A program made the position numbers and the translations under genes. Positions 1 to 8,356 of a stretch of DNA of 64,000 nt are shown piece by piece (positions within the stretch are counted from its first letter, which is position 1; every line of letters begins with the position of its first letter). Under the pieces are notes generated by a model. It made no database searches, was not told where the DNA came from, and saw only the letters and a program-made list of their open reading frames with translations. This DNA is from Mediterraneibacter glycyrrhizinilyticus. GTDB lineage: Bacteria > Bacillota > Clostridia > Lachnospirales > Lachnospiraceae. Location of the stretch: assembly GCF_016902345.1 (NCBI RefSeq), contig NZ_JACJLR010000005.1:81871-145870 (forward strand), given 5' to 3'.

Positions 1-102
1 GCTTACAAAGAAAAACATGTATAAAGTGCACAAAATAATAATCCTGAAAAAGGCTTAAATATCGCAAAAAAATGTGCGAAACGCCAAAGATTTAAAAGAA
101 GA

Positions 103-131
103 TTGACATTTGTTTGAGGGGTATTTACAAT
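103..131 (+). promoter_or_regulatory. Sigma-A-type promoter of the TRAP/uxaC operon
   Basis: TTGACA at 103-108 and TACAAT at 126-131 are separated by 17 bp, close to the vegetative consensus. It lies about 110 bp upstream of the dctP start and is the only good promoter seen before the four-gene uronate cluster. Confidence 0.75.
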
Positions 132-136
132 AAAAT

Positions 137-150
137 TGTAAGCGTTTACA
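137..150 (+). promoter_or_regulatory. Catabolite-responsive element (cre), CcpA operator
   Basis: TGTAAGCGTTTACA is a near-palindromic match to the Firmicutes cre consensus. It begins six bases after the -10 box, so bound CcpA would cover the transcription start. Inference: the uronate operon is shut down when preferred sugars are present. Confidence 0.75.
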
Positions 151-239
151 TCATGTCTGATATGTGCGGAAAATCAGAGACAGAAGAGGATGCGGGAACA
201 GACAGGATGGTTAAATCTGTAAAGAAAGGAAGAAAAGAA

Positions 240-1292
240 ATGAGAGCGATGAAAGCAATCAAACGTTTCGTGTCAGTCGGGGTCTGCACTGCGATGATAT
301 TCGGACTGGCAGGATGCTCCTCCAACGGAGGAACGGCGTTCACAGGCGGCAAGCGGATCATAAGGATCTCCCATGCCCAGTCCGAGACTCATCCGGAGCA
401 CATTGGACTTCTGGCATTCAAGGAGTACATTGAGGAAAACCTGGGGGATAAATACGAGGTGGAGATCTATCCGAATGAACTTCTCGGCGCGGCGCAGAAA
501 GCGATCGAGCTGACCCAGACCGGTGCGATCGATTTCGTTGTGGCGGGAACAGCAAACCTTGAGACATTTGCAGATGTTTATGAAGTGTTCAGTATGCCTT
601 ATCTGTTCACTTCAGAGGAAGCATATCACGCCACCATGGAGGATACAGACTATATGGAGCAGGTCTATGCGTCCACAGATGACGCCGGATTCCGCGTCCT
701 GACCTGGTATAACGCGGGAACAAGAAACGTATATGCCACGACTCCGATCGAGACGCCGGATGATCTTCAGGGCTTGAAGATCCGTGTACAGCAGAGCCCG
801 GCAAGCGTGTCCATGATCGAGGCCTTCGGCGCAGCGGCGTCTCCCATGAGTTTCGGCGAGGTGTACACCGCGATCCAGCAGGGCGTGATCGACGGTGCGG
901 AGAACAATGAGCTGGCACTGACCAATAACAAGCACGGCGAGGTGGCAAAATATTATACTTATACCCTGCATCAGATGGTGCCGGATATGCTCATCGGAAA
1001 CCTGAAGTTTCTGAACAGCCTGAGCGACGAAGAATTCGAGGTGTTCCAGGAGGCTGCCCGGATCTCCACGGAAGTGGAAATGGAAGAGTGGGACGCACAG
1101 GTGGAAGAGGCGAAAGAGATCGCCCAGAATGATATGGGAGTAGAGTTCATTGACGTGGATATCAATACGTTCAAAGAGAAAGTAGAGCCGCTGCATGAAG
1201 AGATGCTGGAAGAGAATGAAGACATTGGAGACCTTTATGACCACATCCAGGAGATCAATGCCCAGTATGCGGAAGAAGGAGGGGAACAGTAA
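240..1292 (+). CDS. dctP: TRAP transporter solute-binding lipoprotein, DctP family
   Basis: Extracellular substrate receptor of a tripartite ATP-independent periplasmic-type (TRAP) transporter. The chosen ATG at 240 has an AAAGGAAG ribosome site about 8 bases upstream and gives 350 residues; a longer in-frame reading from 114 lacks a signal. Residues 1-24 form a signal peptide ending in a lipobox (LAGC), so the protein should be lipid-anchored. The body has the DctP features: an early SHAQSETHP stretch, a ligand-proximal LKIRVQQSP segment, and the EVYTAIQQGVIDGAENN motif near the middle. The stop overlaps the dctQ start by one base (TAATG). Because uxaC follows the permease genes, a hexuronate such as glucuronate or galacturonate is the likely ligand; that is inference from context. 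Confidence 0.92.
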   Translation: MRAMKAIKRFVSVGVCTAMIFGLAGCSSNGGTAFTGGKRIIRISHAQSETHPEHIGLLAFKEYIEENLGDKYEVEIYPNELLGAAQKAIELTQTGAIDFVVAGTANLETFADVYEVFSMPYLFTSEEAYHATMEDTDYMEQVYASTDDAGFRVLTWYNAGTRNVYATTPIETPDDLQGLKIRVQQSPASVSMIEAFGAAASPMSFGEVYTAIQQGVIDGAENNELALTNNKHGEVAKYYTYTLHQMVPDMLIGNLKFLNSLSDEEFEVFQEAARISTEVEMEEWDAQVEEAKEIAQNDMGVEFIDVDINTFKEKVEPLHEEMLEENEDIGDLYDHIQEINAQYAEEGGEQ

Positions 1293-1795
1293 TGGAAGGA
1301 TTGAAAAAATTCCGCAGTATTATCGACAAGTTTTTAGAGATCGTCTGTGCGTTCCTGTTCGGCGCCATGGTCGTGATCTGTACCTATCAGGTTGTGACAA
1401 GATACTTCTTCAACAGTCCGAGCACGGTTTCGGAGGAACTTCTTACATACAGCTTTACATGGATGGCGCTGTTTGCTTCTGCACTGGTCTTTGGCAAACG
1501 GGACCATATGAGGATGGGATTTATCGCGGATAAACTGACCGGGACGAAGCGCATGATCCTGGAACTGGTGATCGAACTGCTGATCTTTGCGTTTACATTC
1601 GTTGTGCTCGTATATGGAGGTGTCAGCATCACAAAGCTGGCGTTCGCACAGGTGACGGCGTCCCTTGGGATCCCCATGGGAGCGGTCTATCTGGTAATTC
1701 CGATCTGCGGTGTGATCATCCTGATCTACAACATACTTAATATGATTGATATCGTCCGTGCAAAAGGCGTGATGCCGGATCCGACGGATGAGTAG
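1292..1795 (+). CDS. dctQ: TRAP transporter small permease, DctQ family
   Basis: Small membrane subunit of the TRAP transporter, 167 residues with four predicted hydrophobic segments. The family motif region around EELLTYSFTWMALFASA is present after the first helix, followed by a KRDHMRMGF segment typical of DctQ. The start overlaps the dctP stop, and dctM begins 15 bases after this gene, so the three subunits should be made together. DctQ bridges the receptor-bound state with the large permease. Confidence 0.92.
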   Translation: MEGLKKFRSIIDKFLEIVCAFLFGAMVVICTYQVVTRYFFNSPSTVSEELLTYSFTWMALFASALVFGKRDHMRMGFIADKLTGTKRMILELVIELLIFAFTFVVLVYGGVSITKLAFAQVTASLGIPMGAVYLVIPICGVIILIYNILNMIDIVRAKGVMPDPTDE

Positions 1796-1810
1796 GAGGG
1801 AGGAAACGAT

Positions 1811-3118
1811 ATGGATATTGCAATTTTAAGTGGACTTATCATTCTGGTACTGCTTGTTATTATGCTGATTTCCGGAGTCCCGATCGCGGTGGCTCTGGGT
1901 GTGTCGTCGATCTGCGCCATCCTTCCGGTCATGTCCCTGGACATTGCCGTTGTCACCGGCGCACAGAGGATATTCTCCGGAATCTCGACGTTTTCACTGC
2001 TTGCGATCCCGTTCTTCATACTGGCGGGAAATATTATGAACAAGGGCGGAATCGCCATCCGTCTCATTAACCTTGCCAAGATCCTCTGCGGACGTGCACC
2101 GGGCGCTCTTGCCCACACAAACGTAGTGGCAAACATGCTCTTTGGCGCGATCTCAGGGTCCGGTACAGCAGCCGCATCTGCCATGGGATCCATCATCGGC
2201 CCGGTGGAGGAAGAAGAGGGGTATGACAGAAACTTTTCTGCGGCGGCAAACATCGCGACAGCTCCGACAGGACTTCTGATCCCGCCAAGCAACGTTATGA
2301 TCACATTCTCCCTTGTCAGCGGAGGAACTTCTGTAGCGGCGCTGTTCATGGCAGGATATATCCCGGGAATCCTCTGGGGACTTGCCTGCATGGTGGTGAT
2401 CTACTTCCTGGCGAAGAAGAGAGGCTATGTCAACAAAGTAAAACTTTCCGGAAAAGAAAAACTGACGATCGTATTTCAGGCGCTGCCCTGCCTGCTCCTG
2501 ATCATCATCGTCATCGGCGGTATCATCGGAGGCGTGTTTACTGCAACGGAAGGATCTGCGATCGCGGTGGTATACAGTCTGGTGCTGTCCCTCTTCTTCT
2601 ATAAGTCCATTACATGGAAAGAGATCCCGAAGATCTTAAAAGAAAGTGCAGAGATGACCGGTATCATCATCTTCCTGATCGGTGTGTCCAACATCATGTC
2701 CTGGATCATGGCGTTTACAGGGATCCCGACTGCGATCTCAACAGCGCTTCTGGGACTGACAGACAACAAATATATCATCCTGTTCATCATCAACATCCTG
2801 CTCCTGTTTGTGGGGACATTTATGGATATGACGCCGGCGTGCCTGATCTTTACCCCGATCTTCCTTCCGGTGTGTACGGCACTGGGGATGCACACGATCC
2901 ATTTCGGTATCATGCTGATTTTTAACCTCTGTATCGGAACGATCACGCCTCCGGTAGGAACGACTCTGTTTGTAGGAGTGAAGGTTGGAAAAGTCAAGAT
3001 CGAGACTGTGTTCAAACAGCTCTTGTGGTATTTTGCGGCGATCATCATCGTGCTGATGTTTGTGACCTATATCCCGCAGCTTTCACTCTGGCTGCCTGGT
3101 TTGATGGGATACGTCTGA
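1811..3118 (+). CDS. dctM: TRAP transporter large permease, DctM family
   Basis: Ion-coupled transmembrane subunit, 435 residues, the usual DctM length, with about a dozen hydrophobic helices. Family hallmarks include the IPFFILAGNIMNKGG stretch near residue 65, the GALAHTNVVANMLFGAISGSG motif region and, near the C terminus, ITPPVGTTLFVG. A GGAGGGAGG-like ribosome site sits just before the start. With dctP and dctQ it forms a complete TRAP system, and uxaC lies 62 bases downstream in the same direction. Confidence 0.93.
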   Translation: MDIAILSGLIILVLLVIMLISGVPIAVALGVSSICAILPVMSLDIAVVTGAQRIFSGISTFSLLAIPFFILAGNIMNKGGIAIRLINLAKILCGRAPGALAHTNVVANMLFGAISGSGTAAASAMGSIIGPVEEEEGYDRNFSAAANIATAPTGLLIPPSNVMITFSLVSGGTSVAALFMAGYIPGILWGLACMVVIYFLAKKRGYVNKVKLSGKEKLTIVFQALPCLLLIIIVIGGIIGGVFTATEGSAIAVVYSLVLSLFFYKSITWKEIPKILKESAEMTGIIIFLIGVSNIMSWIMAFTGIPTAISTALLGLTDNKYIILFIINILLLFVGTFMDMTPACLIFTPIFLPVCTALGMHTIHFGIMLIFNLCIGTITPPVGTTLFVGVKVGKVKIETVFKQLLWYFAAIIIVLMFVTYIPQLSLWLPGLMGYV

Positions 3119-3180
3119 TAGAGCGGATAGATATAGATTAAGATGGGAATTTAAGATAATGTGAAGGGAGAGGACTGAGA

Positions 3181-4599
3181 ATGAAAGAATTTATGGACAA
3201 GGATTTCCTGCTGAGTACAGAAACGGCAAAGGAACTGTTCCACGGATATGCGGAGGAGACGCCGATCCTGGACTACCACTGCCACATCAATCCGGAGGAG
3301 ATCGCAAAGGACAGAAAGTTTGACAACATTACCCAGGTATGGCTGGGAGGCGATCATTACAAATGGAGACTGATGCGTTCCAACGGCGTGGAGGAGAGAT
3401 ATATCACAGGTGACGCCTCAGACAGGGAGAAGTTCCAGAAATGGGCGGAGACACTGGAGCGGGGGATCGGAAATCCGCTGTATCACTGGAGCCATCTGGA
3501 ACTGCGCAGATATTTCGGATATAACGGAGTGCTCAATGGAGAGACCGCAGAGGAGGTTTGGAACCTGTGCAATGCGAAGCTGGCGGAGGATTCCATGAGC
3601 GTGAGGAACATCATCCGGCAGTCCGGCGTTATGCTGATCTGTACCACGGACGATCCGGTGGATTCACTCGAGTGGCACAAGGTGCTCAAAGAGGATGAGA
3701 CGTTTGAGGTCCAGGTCCTTCCTGCATGGCGCCCGGATAAGGCAAACGGCATCGAGAAACCGGGATTTGCGGATTATCTGAAAGAACTCGGTGCGGCAGC
3801 AGGGATGGAGGTCCGGACATTTGCGGACATCAAGGAGGCGCTGAAGAAGCGGATGGCATTTTTTGATGAGATGGGGTGCCGTGCTTCCGACCATGCTCTC
3901 GAGTATGTGATGTACGCTCCCGCTTCCGGGGAAGAGATCGAAGCGATCGTGGCGAAAAAGCTTGCCGGCGGCGAGATCACAAAAGAAGACGAACTGAAGT
4001 ACAAGACTGCGTTCATGCTGTTCGTGGGAAGAGAGTACAGCAGGCTGGGATGGGTCATGCAGCTCCACTACGGATGTAAGAGGGATAACAATACTCCGAT
4101 GTTCGACCGCCTGGGACCAGATACCGGATATGACTGTATCAACAACTATGCGCCGTCAGGACAGATGGCAGATTTCCTGAATGCCCTGAACGTGACAGGA
4201 GAGCTCCCGAAGACGATCATCTACAGTCTGAATCCGAATGACGACGAAGCGATCGGCACGATCCTCGGCTGCTTCCAGGACTGTGACGCTGCGGCGAAGA
4301 TCCAGCAGGGGTCCGCATGGTGGTTCAACGACCATAAGACCGGAATGACAAAGCAGATGACATCCCTTGCGAACCTGGGCTGCCTGAGCAATTTTGTGGG
4401 GATGCTGACCGATTCCAGGAGTTTCCTTTCTTACACCAGGCATGAATATTTCCGGAGGATCCTGTGCGAACTTTTCGGAAACTGGGTGGAGAACGGAGAA
4501 TATCCGAAAGATATGAAAGTCCTCGGCGGGATCGTGAAAGATATTTCCTACAATAATGCAGTGCGATATTTCGGATTTGATCTGGAGACAGTGAGATAG
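3181..4599 (+). CDS. uxaC: Glucuronate isomerase
   Basis: Converts D-glucuronate to D-fructuronate (and D-galacturonate to D-tagaturonate), the first step of bacterial hexuronate breakdown in the cytoplasm. The protein has 472 residues, the normal UxaC length. The N-terminal metal-site segment DYHCHINPEEIA, the LRRYFGY segment and the C-terminal LTDSRSFLSYTRHEYFRR region are all characteristic. A GGGAGAGGA ribosome site precedes the ATG. It shares an operon with the TRAP transporter, which implies uronate import. The next pathway enzymes (uxuA/uxuB, kdgK/kdgA) are not in this window. A strong terminator follows. Confidence 0.96.
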   Translation: MKEFMDKDFLLSTETAKELFHGYAEETPILDYHCHINPEEIAKDRKFDNITQVWLGGDHYKWRLMRSNGVEERYITGDASDREKFQKWAETLERGIGNPLYHWSHLELRRYFGYNGVLNGETAEEVWNLCNAKLAEDSMSVRNIIRQSGVMLICTTDDPVDSLEWHKVLKEDETFEVQVLPAWRPDKANGIEKPGFADYLKELGAAAGMEVRTFADIKEALKKRMAFFDEMGCRASDHALEYVMYAPASGEEIEAIVAKKLAGGEITKEDELKYKTAFMLFVGREYSRLGWVMQLHYGCKRDNNTPMFDRLGPDTGYDCINNYAPSGQMADFLNALNVTGELPKTIIYSLNPNDDEAIGTILGCFQDCDAAAKIQQGSAWWFNDHKTGMTKQMTSLANLGCLSNFVGMLTDSRSFLSYTRHEYFRRILCELFGNWVENGEYPKDMKVLGGIVKDISYNNAVRYFGFDLETVR

Positions 4600-4658
4600 C
4601 GGCGGCAGATCCGGCTGAATCGCAGGAGAATATAAGAGAATAATTATAAGAAGAAACA

Positions 4659-4703
4659 GAGAACACACATGGCGGGGCACTGCATGTGTGTTCTCGCATT
4701 TTT
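4659..4703 (+). terminator. Rho-independent terminator after uxaC
   Basis: A perfect 13-bp stem (GAGAACACACATG at 4659-4671 with its complement at 4683-4695) closes an 11-base loop and is followed by GCATTTTTC. It ends the uronate operon. Confidence 0.85.
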
Positions 4704-4759
4704 CTGCAGACCGGAATTTCTGGGGCGAGTATTTGAATATTGATTTGAAAGTGATTTTG

Positions 4760-4791
4760 TTGACAAATCTATATTATACAAAATATAATAT
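4760..4791 (+). promoter_or_regulatory. Promoter with embedded palindrome, probable PadR operator
   Basis: TTGACA at 4760-4765 and TATAAT at 4784-4789 have an 18-bp spacer. An inverted repeat, ATATTATA (4771-4778) and TATAATAT (4784-4791), covers the -10 box. PadR regulators commonly repress their own promoters through AT-rich palindromes, so autoregulation by the following gene is likely but inferred. Confidence 0.65.
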
Positions 4792-4846
4792 GCAATATGT
4801 ATTGTGGAGAAAACAATAAGATGCGCGGACAAGAAAGGAGGAACCT

Positions 4847-5176
4847 ATGGTATTTAATACAGGCGCGGCGCTTCTGGACGCAGTGGTGCTTGCAGTCGTT
4901 TCCACGGAGGAGGGCGGCACATACGGTTACCGGATCACTCAGGACGTCCGAAAGGTCCTGGATGTCTCAGAGTCTACCCTGTATCCGGTTCTGAGGAGGC
5001 TTCAGAAAGATGGCTGCCTGGATGTGTATGACAAACAGTTTGACGGGCGGAACCGGAGGTATTATAAGATAACAGAGAGAGGGAAGGAACAGCTTCAGAT
5101 GTACAGAGAAGAGTGGGAGGTGTACAGCGGCAGGATCAGCGCGATCTTTGACGGAGAGAGATTGTCTGATTTTTAA
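4847..5176 (+). CDS. PadR-family transcriptional regulator
   Basis: DNA-binding repressor of 109 residues made almost wholly of the PadR winged helix. The sequence shows GTYGYRITQDV, the SESTLYPVLRRLQKDG recognition-helix region and the wing RRYYKITERG. AAGGAGG lies 6-7 bases before the ATG. PadR genes in Clostridia are often followed by a DUF1700/DUF4097 membrane pair; here that pair is missing and a spore protein gene follows instead, so the target is unknown apart from probable self-regulation. The stop codon is the first part of a long perfect hairpin (5175-5216). Confidence 0.92.
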   Translation: MVFNTGAALLDAVVLAVVSTEEGGTYGYRITQDVRKVLDVSESTLYPVLRRLQKDGCLDVYDKQFDGRNRRYYKITERGKEQLQMYREEWEVYSGRISAIFDGERLSDF

Positions 5177-5216
5177 CAGGTACCGTGTACTTTTGAAAAG
5201 GTACACGGTACCTGTT
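5175..5216. repeat. Perfect 16-bp inverted repeat overlapping the PadR stop codon
   Basis: AACAGGTACCGTGTAC (5175-5190) and its exact complement (5201-5216) flank a 10-base spacer. No T-run follows, so it is not a classical terminator. It may stabilise the mRNA end, or be a dispersed palindromic repeat. Confidence 0.8.
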
Positions 5217-5282
5217 GGAAAAATCAGAATATTATCACAATTTCCCGGCAATACTTCTGAAAAACAGAAAGAAGGAATTGCA

Positions 5283-5477
5283 GTGGGAAAGAAAAAGGAA
5301 AAACCAATTGATCTGAAAAGCCTGGCTCCGGAGGAAAAAGTAAAATATGAGATCGCGGAGGAACTGGGGCTTCTCGACAAAGTGCTTGAACACGGTTGGA
5401 AGTCTCTTACATCAAAAGAGACCGGGAGGATAGGAGGCCTGGTTACGAAGAAAAAAAGAAACCTCAGGAACGATTAA
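5283..5477 (+). CDS. Alpha/beta-type small acid-soluble spore protein
   Basis: DNA-coating protein of the forespore, 64 residues. I chose the GTG at 5283 because GAAGGA lies about 7 bases upstream; the reading frame extends further upstream but only through the hairpin region. Family features are the EIAEELGL segment, which fits a germination-protease cleavage site, then LTSKETGRIGG and a basic tail. The N terminus is unusually lysine-rich (KKKEKP). It shows that the organism forms endospores. The gene stands alone; expression is presumably forespore-specific, but I could not identify a sigma-G promoter with confidence. Confidence 0.85.
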   Translation: MGKKKEKPIDLKSLAPEEKVKYEIAEELGLLDKVLEHGWKSLTSKETGRIGGLVTKKKRNLRND

Positions 5478-5543
5478 ATTCTTTACAAATGCAGTATCTT
5501 TTGGTACAATTGTACAATTGGGGAGAGACTGTGAGTGATATGA

Positions 5544-6215
5544 ATGGGAAAAACGATAAATATTTTTGATGTAGAGATGGAATGTCTGTCTGCAAAAGAA
5601 CTGATGCTCAATGTGATTCGGTTTCTGGAGACAGATGCTATCGATACAATAGAACTTATGACAATGGATATGCTGATGGCGGGGCAGGATGATCCGAAAT
5701 GGAAAGCGCAGGTCGGAGAACTGGGGCTGGTCATCCCAGAGGAAAGTGAGATCCTGGAAGCTGCAGGAATAGAGGATAAGAGCCTGATCAAAGAGGCGGG
5801 CGAGAGAACATTTCTGAGAATGTTTATGAAATTTCTTCAGAAAAATCAGAAAAGGATTTTTCTGCTGGCTGAGACAGAAGAAAAGCTTCAGCATCTGGAG
5901 GAAGCTCTCAGGAGATATGACCGAGGTGTACGGGTTGCGGGACATGCTGTCCTTATGGAACAGGAAGGACAGGAAGAGAACGCCATCAACGAGATCAACG
6001 GAACAGAGACGGACTGCATTTTTTCTATTCTGCCTTCCCCATATCAGGAGCGCTTCATCACAGAGAATAAGGCGCTTCTCAAGGCCAGAGTCTGGCTGGG
6101 ATGCGGGACTGTGCTGGAGCAGAGTTATGAAGCGAGAAATCTGGGAAGAAGGATAAGGCGCTTCTTTGCAAAGAAAGTTTTTAAATACCGGGTAGAACAG
6201 CAGAGAGAGGATTAA
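5544..6215 (+). CDS. Divergent WecG/TagA/CpsF-like protein
   Basis: The 223-residue protein resembles the GT26 glycosyltransferase fold: a VIPEESEILEAAG segment where the family has its PDG loop, a KRIFLLAETEEKLQHLEEAL Rossmann-like strand-helix, a LPSPYQERFITEN segment matching the family's PKQE region, and an Arg-rich C-terminal tail. The TPN-like N-terminal motif reads TMD, the PDG-type catalytic loop is changed, and the usual GVGxxFD motif is replaced by LGCG. It may therefore have lost transferase activity. The ribosome site is weak (GGGGAG about 18 bases upstream). A terminator follows at 6270. Confidence 0.6.
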   Translation: MGKTINIFDVEMECLSAKELMLNVIRFLETDAIDTIELMTMDMLMAGQDDPKWKAQVGELGLVIPEESEILEAAGIEDKSLIKEAGERTFLRMFMKFLQKNQKRIFLLAETEEKLQHLEEALRRYDRGVRVAGHAVLMEQEGQEENAINEINGTETDCIFSILPSPYQERFITENKALLKARVWLGCGTVLEQSYEARNLGRRIRRFFAKKVFKYRVEQQRED

Positions 6216-6269
6216 CGGTATTTGTGAACAATGCATAGAGGAAAAATATGAATTTTTTGTAAAAAATTT

Positions 6270-6311
6270 GAGGAAATGCCTAAAAGAAAAGTATTTCCTC
6301 TTTCTTTTTTT
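6270..6311 (+). terminator. Rho-independent terminator after the WecG-like gene
   Basis: GAGGAAAT (6270-6277) pairs with ATTTCCTC (6293-6300) and is followed by an 11-base T-rich run. Confidence 0.8.
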
Positions 6312-6421
6312 GGAGTTTTGCATTAGTATAGTAGTTAAATATGTATACGGATCATGTTTAGGAGAAATAATTTTGTGAAAAATGCACATGAGCTTGCAGG
6401 GAAGAGTGGAGGACAAAAAGT

Positions 6422-7513
6422 ATGATTTCAAATCAGATACTTCAGAACACGATTGAGGGCTTAAAGGGGATTTCAAGAGTGGATTTTTGTGTGCTTGACA
6501 CGGAGGGAAAAGAGCTGGCTGCGACATTCGAGGCCTCGCCGGACAGAGACCAGGCTGTGCTCTCCTTTGTGGAATCTCCGGCGGACAGCCAGGTGATCCA
6601 GGGGTGCCAGTTTTTTAAGATCTTTGATGAACAGCGTCTGGAATATGTACTTCTCGCCGATGGTGAGAGTGAAGATGTATATATGCTGGGTAAGATCGCT
6701 GCATTTCAGATCCAGAGCCTTCTTGTTGCCTACAAAGAAAGATTTGATAAGGACAATTTCATAAAAAATCTTCTGTTGGACAATCTGCTTCTGGTAGATA
6801 TTTATAACAGGGCAAAAAAATTACATATTGACACAGAAGTAAAACGTGTTATCTTTATTATTGAAACGTCGCACGAAAAAGACAGTGCTGCGCTTGATAA
6901 TGTCAGGAACCTTCTTGGAGGGAAGTCGAAGGACTTTATCACAGCGGTGGATGAGAAGAATATCATCGTCGTAAAAGAACTCTCCGAGAAAGATGGAAAC
7001 CGTGAACTTGAAAAGATGGCGAAGGACATGCTGGATACGCTCAGAAACGAGGGAGGAGAAGAGCAGATCCGTATTGCATACGGTACCATCGTGAATGATA
7101 TCAAAGAGGTCTCGAAGTCCTACAAAGAGGCAAAACTGGCTCTTGATGTGGGCAAGATATTCTTTGATGAGAAGGACATTGTCGCGTACACGACTCTTGG
7201 CATCGGACGACTGATCTATCAGCTTCCGATTCCGCTGTGCAAGATGTTTATTAAAGAGATTTTCGAGGGGAAATCTCCGGACGATCTTGATGAGGAGACA
7301 TTGACGACGATCAATAAATTTTTTGAGAACAGTCTCAATGTATCAGAAACGTCCAGGCAGCTTTATATTCACAGGAATACTCTTGTATACAGGCTGGATA
7401 AGCTCCAGAAGAGCACCGGTCTGGATCTTCGCGTATTCGAGGATGCGATCACCTTCAAGATCGCCCTCATGGTCGTGAAGTACATGAAGTACATGGAGTC
7501 TTTAGAGTATTGA
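6422..7513 (+). CDS. CdaR/PucR-family transcriptional regulator
   Basis: The 363-residue regulator has an N-terminal sensor-like region (about residues 1-110), a GGDEF-like central CdaR region (about 135-270, containing IRIAYGTIVNDIKEVSKSYKEA) and a C-terminal PucR helix-turn-helix (about 300-355, with SETSRQLYIHRNTLVYRLDKL). A GTGGAGGA ribosome site lies close to the ATG. It is followed, after about 155 bases, by ftsE-ftsX. The ligand and targets cannot be read from sequence. Confidence 0.85.
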   Translation: MISNQILQNTIEGLKGISRVDFCVLDTEGKELAATFEASPDRDQAVLSFVESPADSQVIQGCQFFKIFDEQRLEYVLLADGESEDVYMLGKIAAFQIQSLLVAYKERFDKDNFIKNLLLDNLLLVDIYNRAKKLHIDTEVKRVIFIIETSHEKDSAALDNVRNLLGGKSKDFITAVDEKNIIVVKELSEKDGNRELEKMAKDMLDTLRNEGGEEQIRIAYGTIVNDIKEVSKSYKEAKLALDVGKIFFDEKDIVAYTTLGIGRLIYQLPIPLCKMFIKEIFEGKSPDDLDEETLTTINKFFENSLNVSETSRQLYIHRNTLVYRLDKLQKSTGLDLRVFEDAITFKIALMVVKYMKYMESLEY

Positions 7514-7669
7514 TCCCTGTCCAGCCATGCGCAGCTTGCATGGCGTTCGGAGGAGGTACCGAGCAGCTCACATAAAAGCGTGGGCGGACTGGTCCACACA
7601 GCGCTTGTATGGGAGATGCATAGAGAACCATGTACACAGAATAGGAGTATGGATAATTAGGAGGAACAT

Positions 7670-8356
7670 ATGATTGAATTAAGGAACGTAACGAAGGAGT
7701 ACACCAAGGGAAATGCTGCCCTCAACGGTGTATCCGTGAAGATCGAACAGGGAGAGTTCGTTTTCATCGTTGGCGACAGTGGTTCCGGAAAGTCAACTCT
7801 GATCAAGCTGATCATGAAAGAACTGAATCCGACGGATGGTACTATTATCGTGAACGGACAGAACCTGAATCGTATGAAACATCGCAACATTGCGAAGTAC
7901 AGAAGGGGAATCGGCGTTGTCTTTCAGGACTTCCGTCTTCTGAAAGACCGAAACATTTATGAAAATATTGCTTTTGCACTGAGAGTGACAGAGACACCTA
8001 CAAGGATCATCAAGAAGAAAGTGCCGGCGGCGCTTTCGCTGGTCGGTCTGGCACAGAAATATAAATCTTTCCCGAAAGAATTGTCAGGAGGAGAGCAGCA
8101 GCGTGTTGCGATCGCCAGAGCACTGGTGAACGAGCCTGCGATCCTGCTGGCCGATGAGCCGACCGGAAACCTGGATCCGACGAACTCATGGGAGATCATG
8201 AGTATTCTGAAGGAGGCAAATGAGCGCGGGACAACGGTACTTGTTGTTACCCATAACCAGGAAATCGTAAACGAGATGAACGAACGGGTTATCACGATGA
8301 GACAGGGCGTGATCGTTAGTGATGAACAAAAAGGTAGGTATATAGATGAGGATTAG
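7670..8356 (+). CDS. ftsE: Cell division ATP-binding protein FtsE
   Basis: ABC-type ATPase of the FtsEX complex, 228 residues. Walker A is GDSGSGKST, the signature is LSGGEQQRVAIARA and Walker B is ILLADEPTGNLD. FtsEX does not transport; it transmits ATP hydrolysis to a murein hydrolase outside the membrane. The 3' end overlaps ftsX by 11 bases and a hydrolase gene follows, so this is a complete FtsEX module. An AGGAGGA ribosome site precedes the ATG. Confidence 0.97.
   Translation: MIELRNVTKEYTKGNAALNGVSVKIEQGEFVFIVGDSGSGKSTLIKLIMKELNPTDGTIIVNGQNLNRMKHRNIAKYRRGIGVVFQDFRLLKDRNIYENIAFALRVTETPTRIIKKKVPAALSLVGLAQKYKSFPKELSGGEQQRVAIARALVNEPAILLADEPTGNLDPTNSWEIMSILKEANERGTTVLVVTHNQEIVNEMNERVITMRQGVIVSDEQKGRYIDED

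Noticed and set aside
5412..6527. Minus-strand open frame of 371 codons
   Set aside because: Its translation has the Phe/Ser/Leu/His-rich composition of an antisense frame, no ribosome site or motif, and it covers two terminator-separated plus-strand genes and the terminator itself.
7514..7669. Small RNA or riboswitch before ftsE
   Set aside because: A short hairpin (CCATGC/GCATGG near 7524-7543) is visible, but no conserved riboswitch motif, promoter or terminator could be identified.
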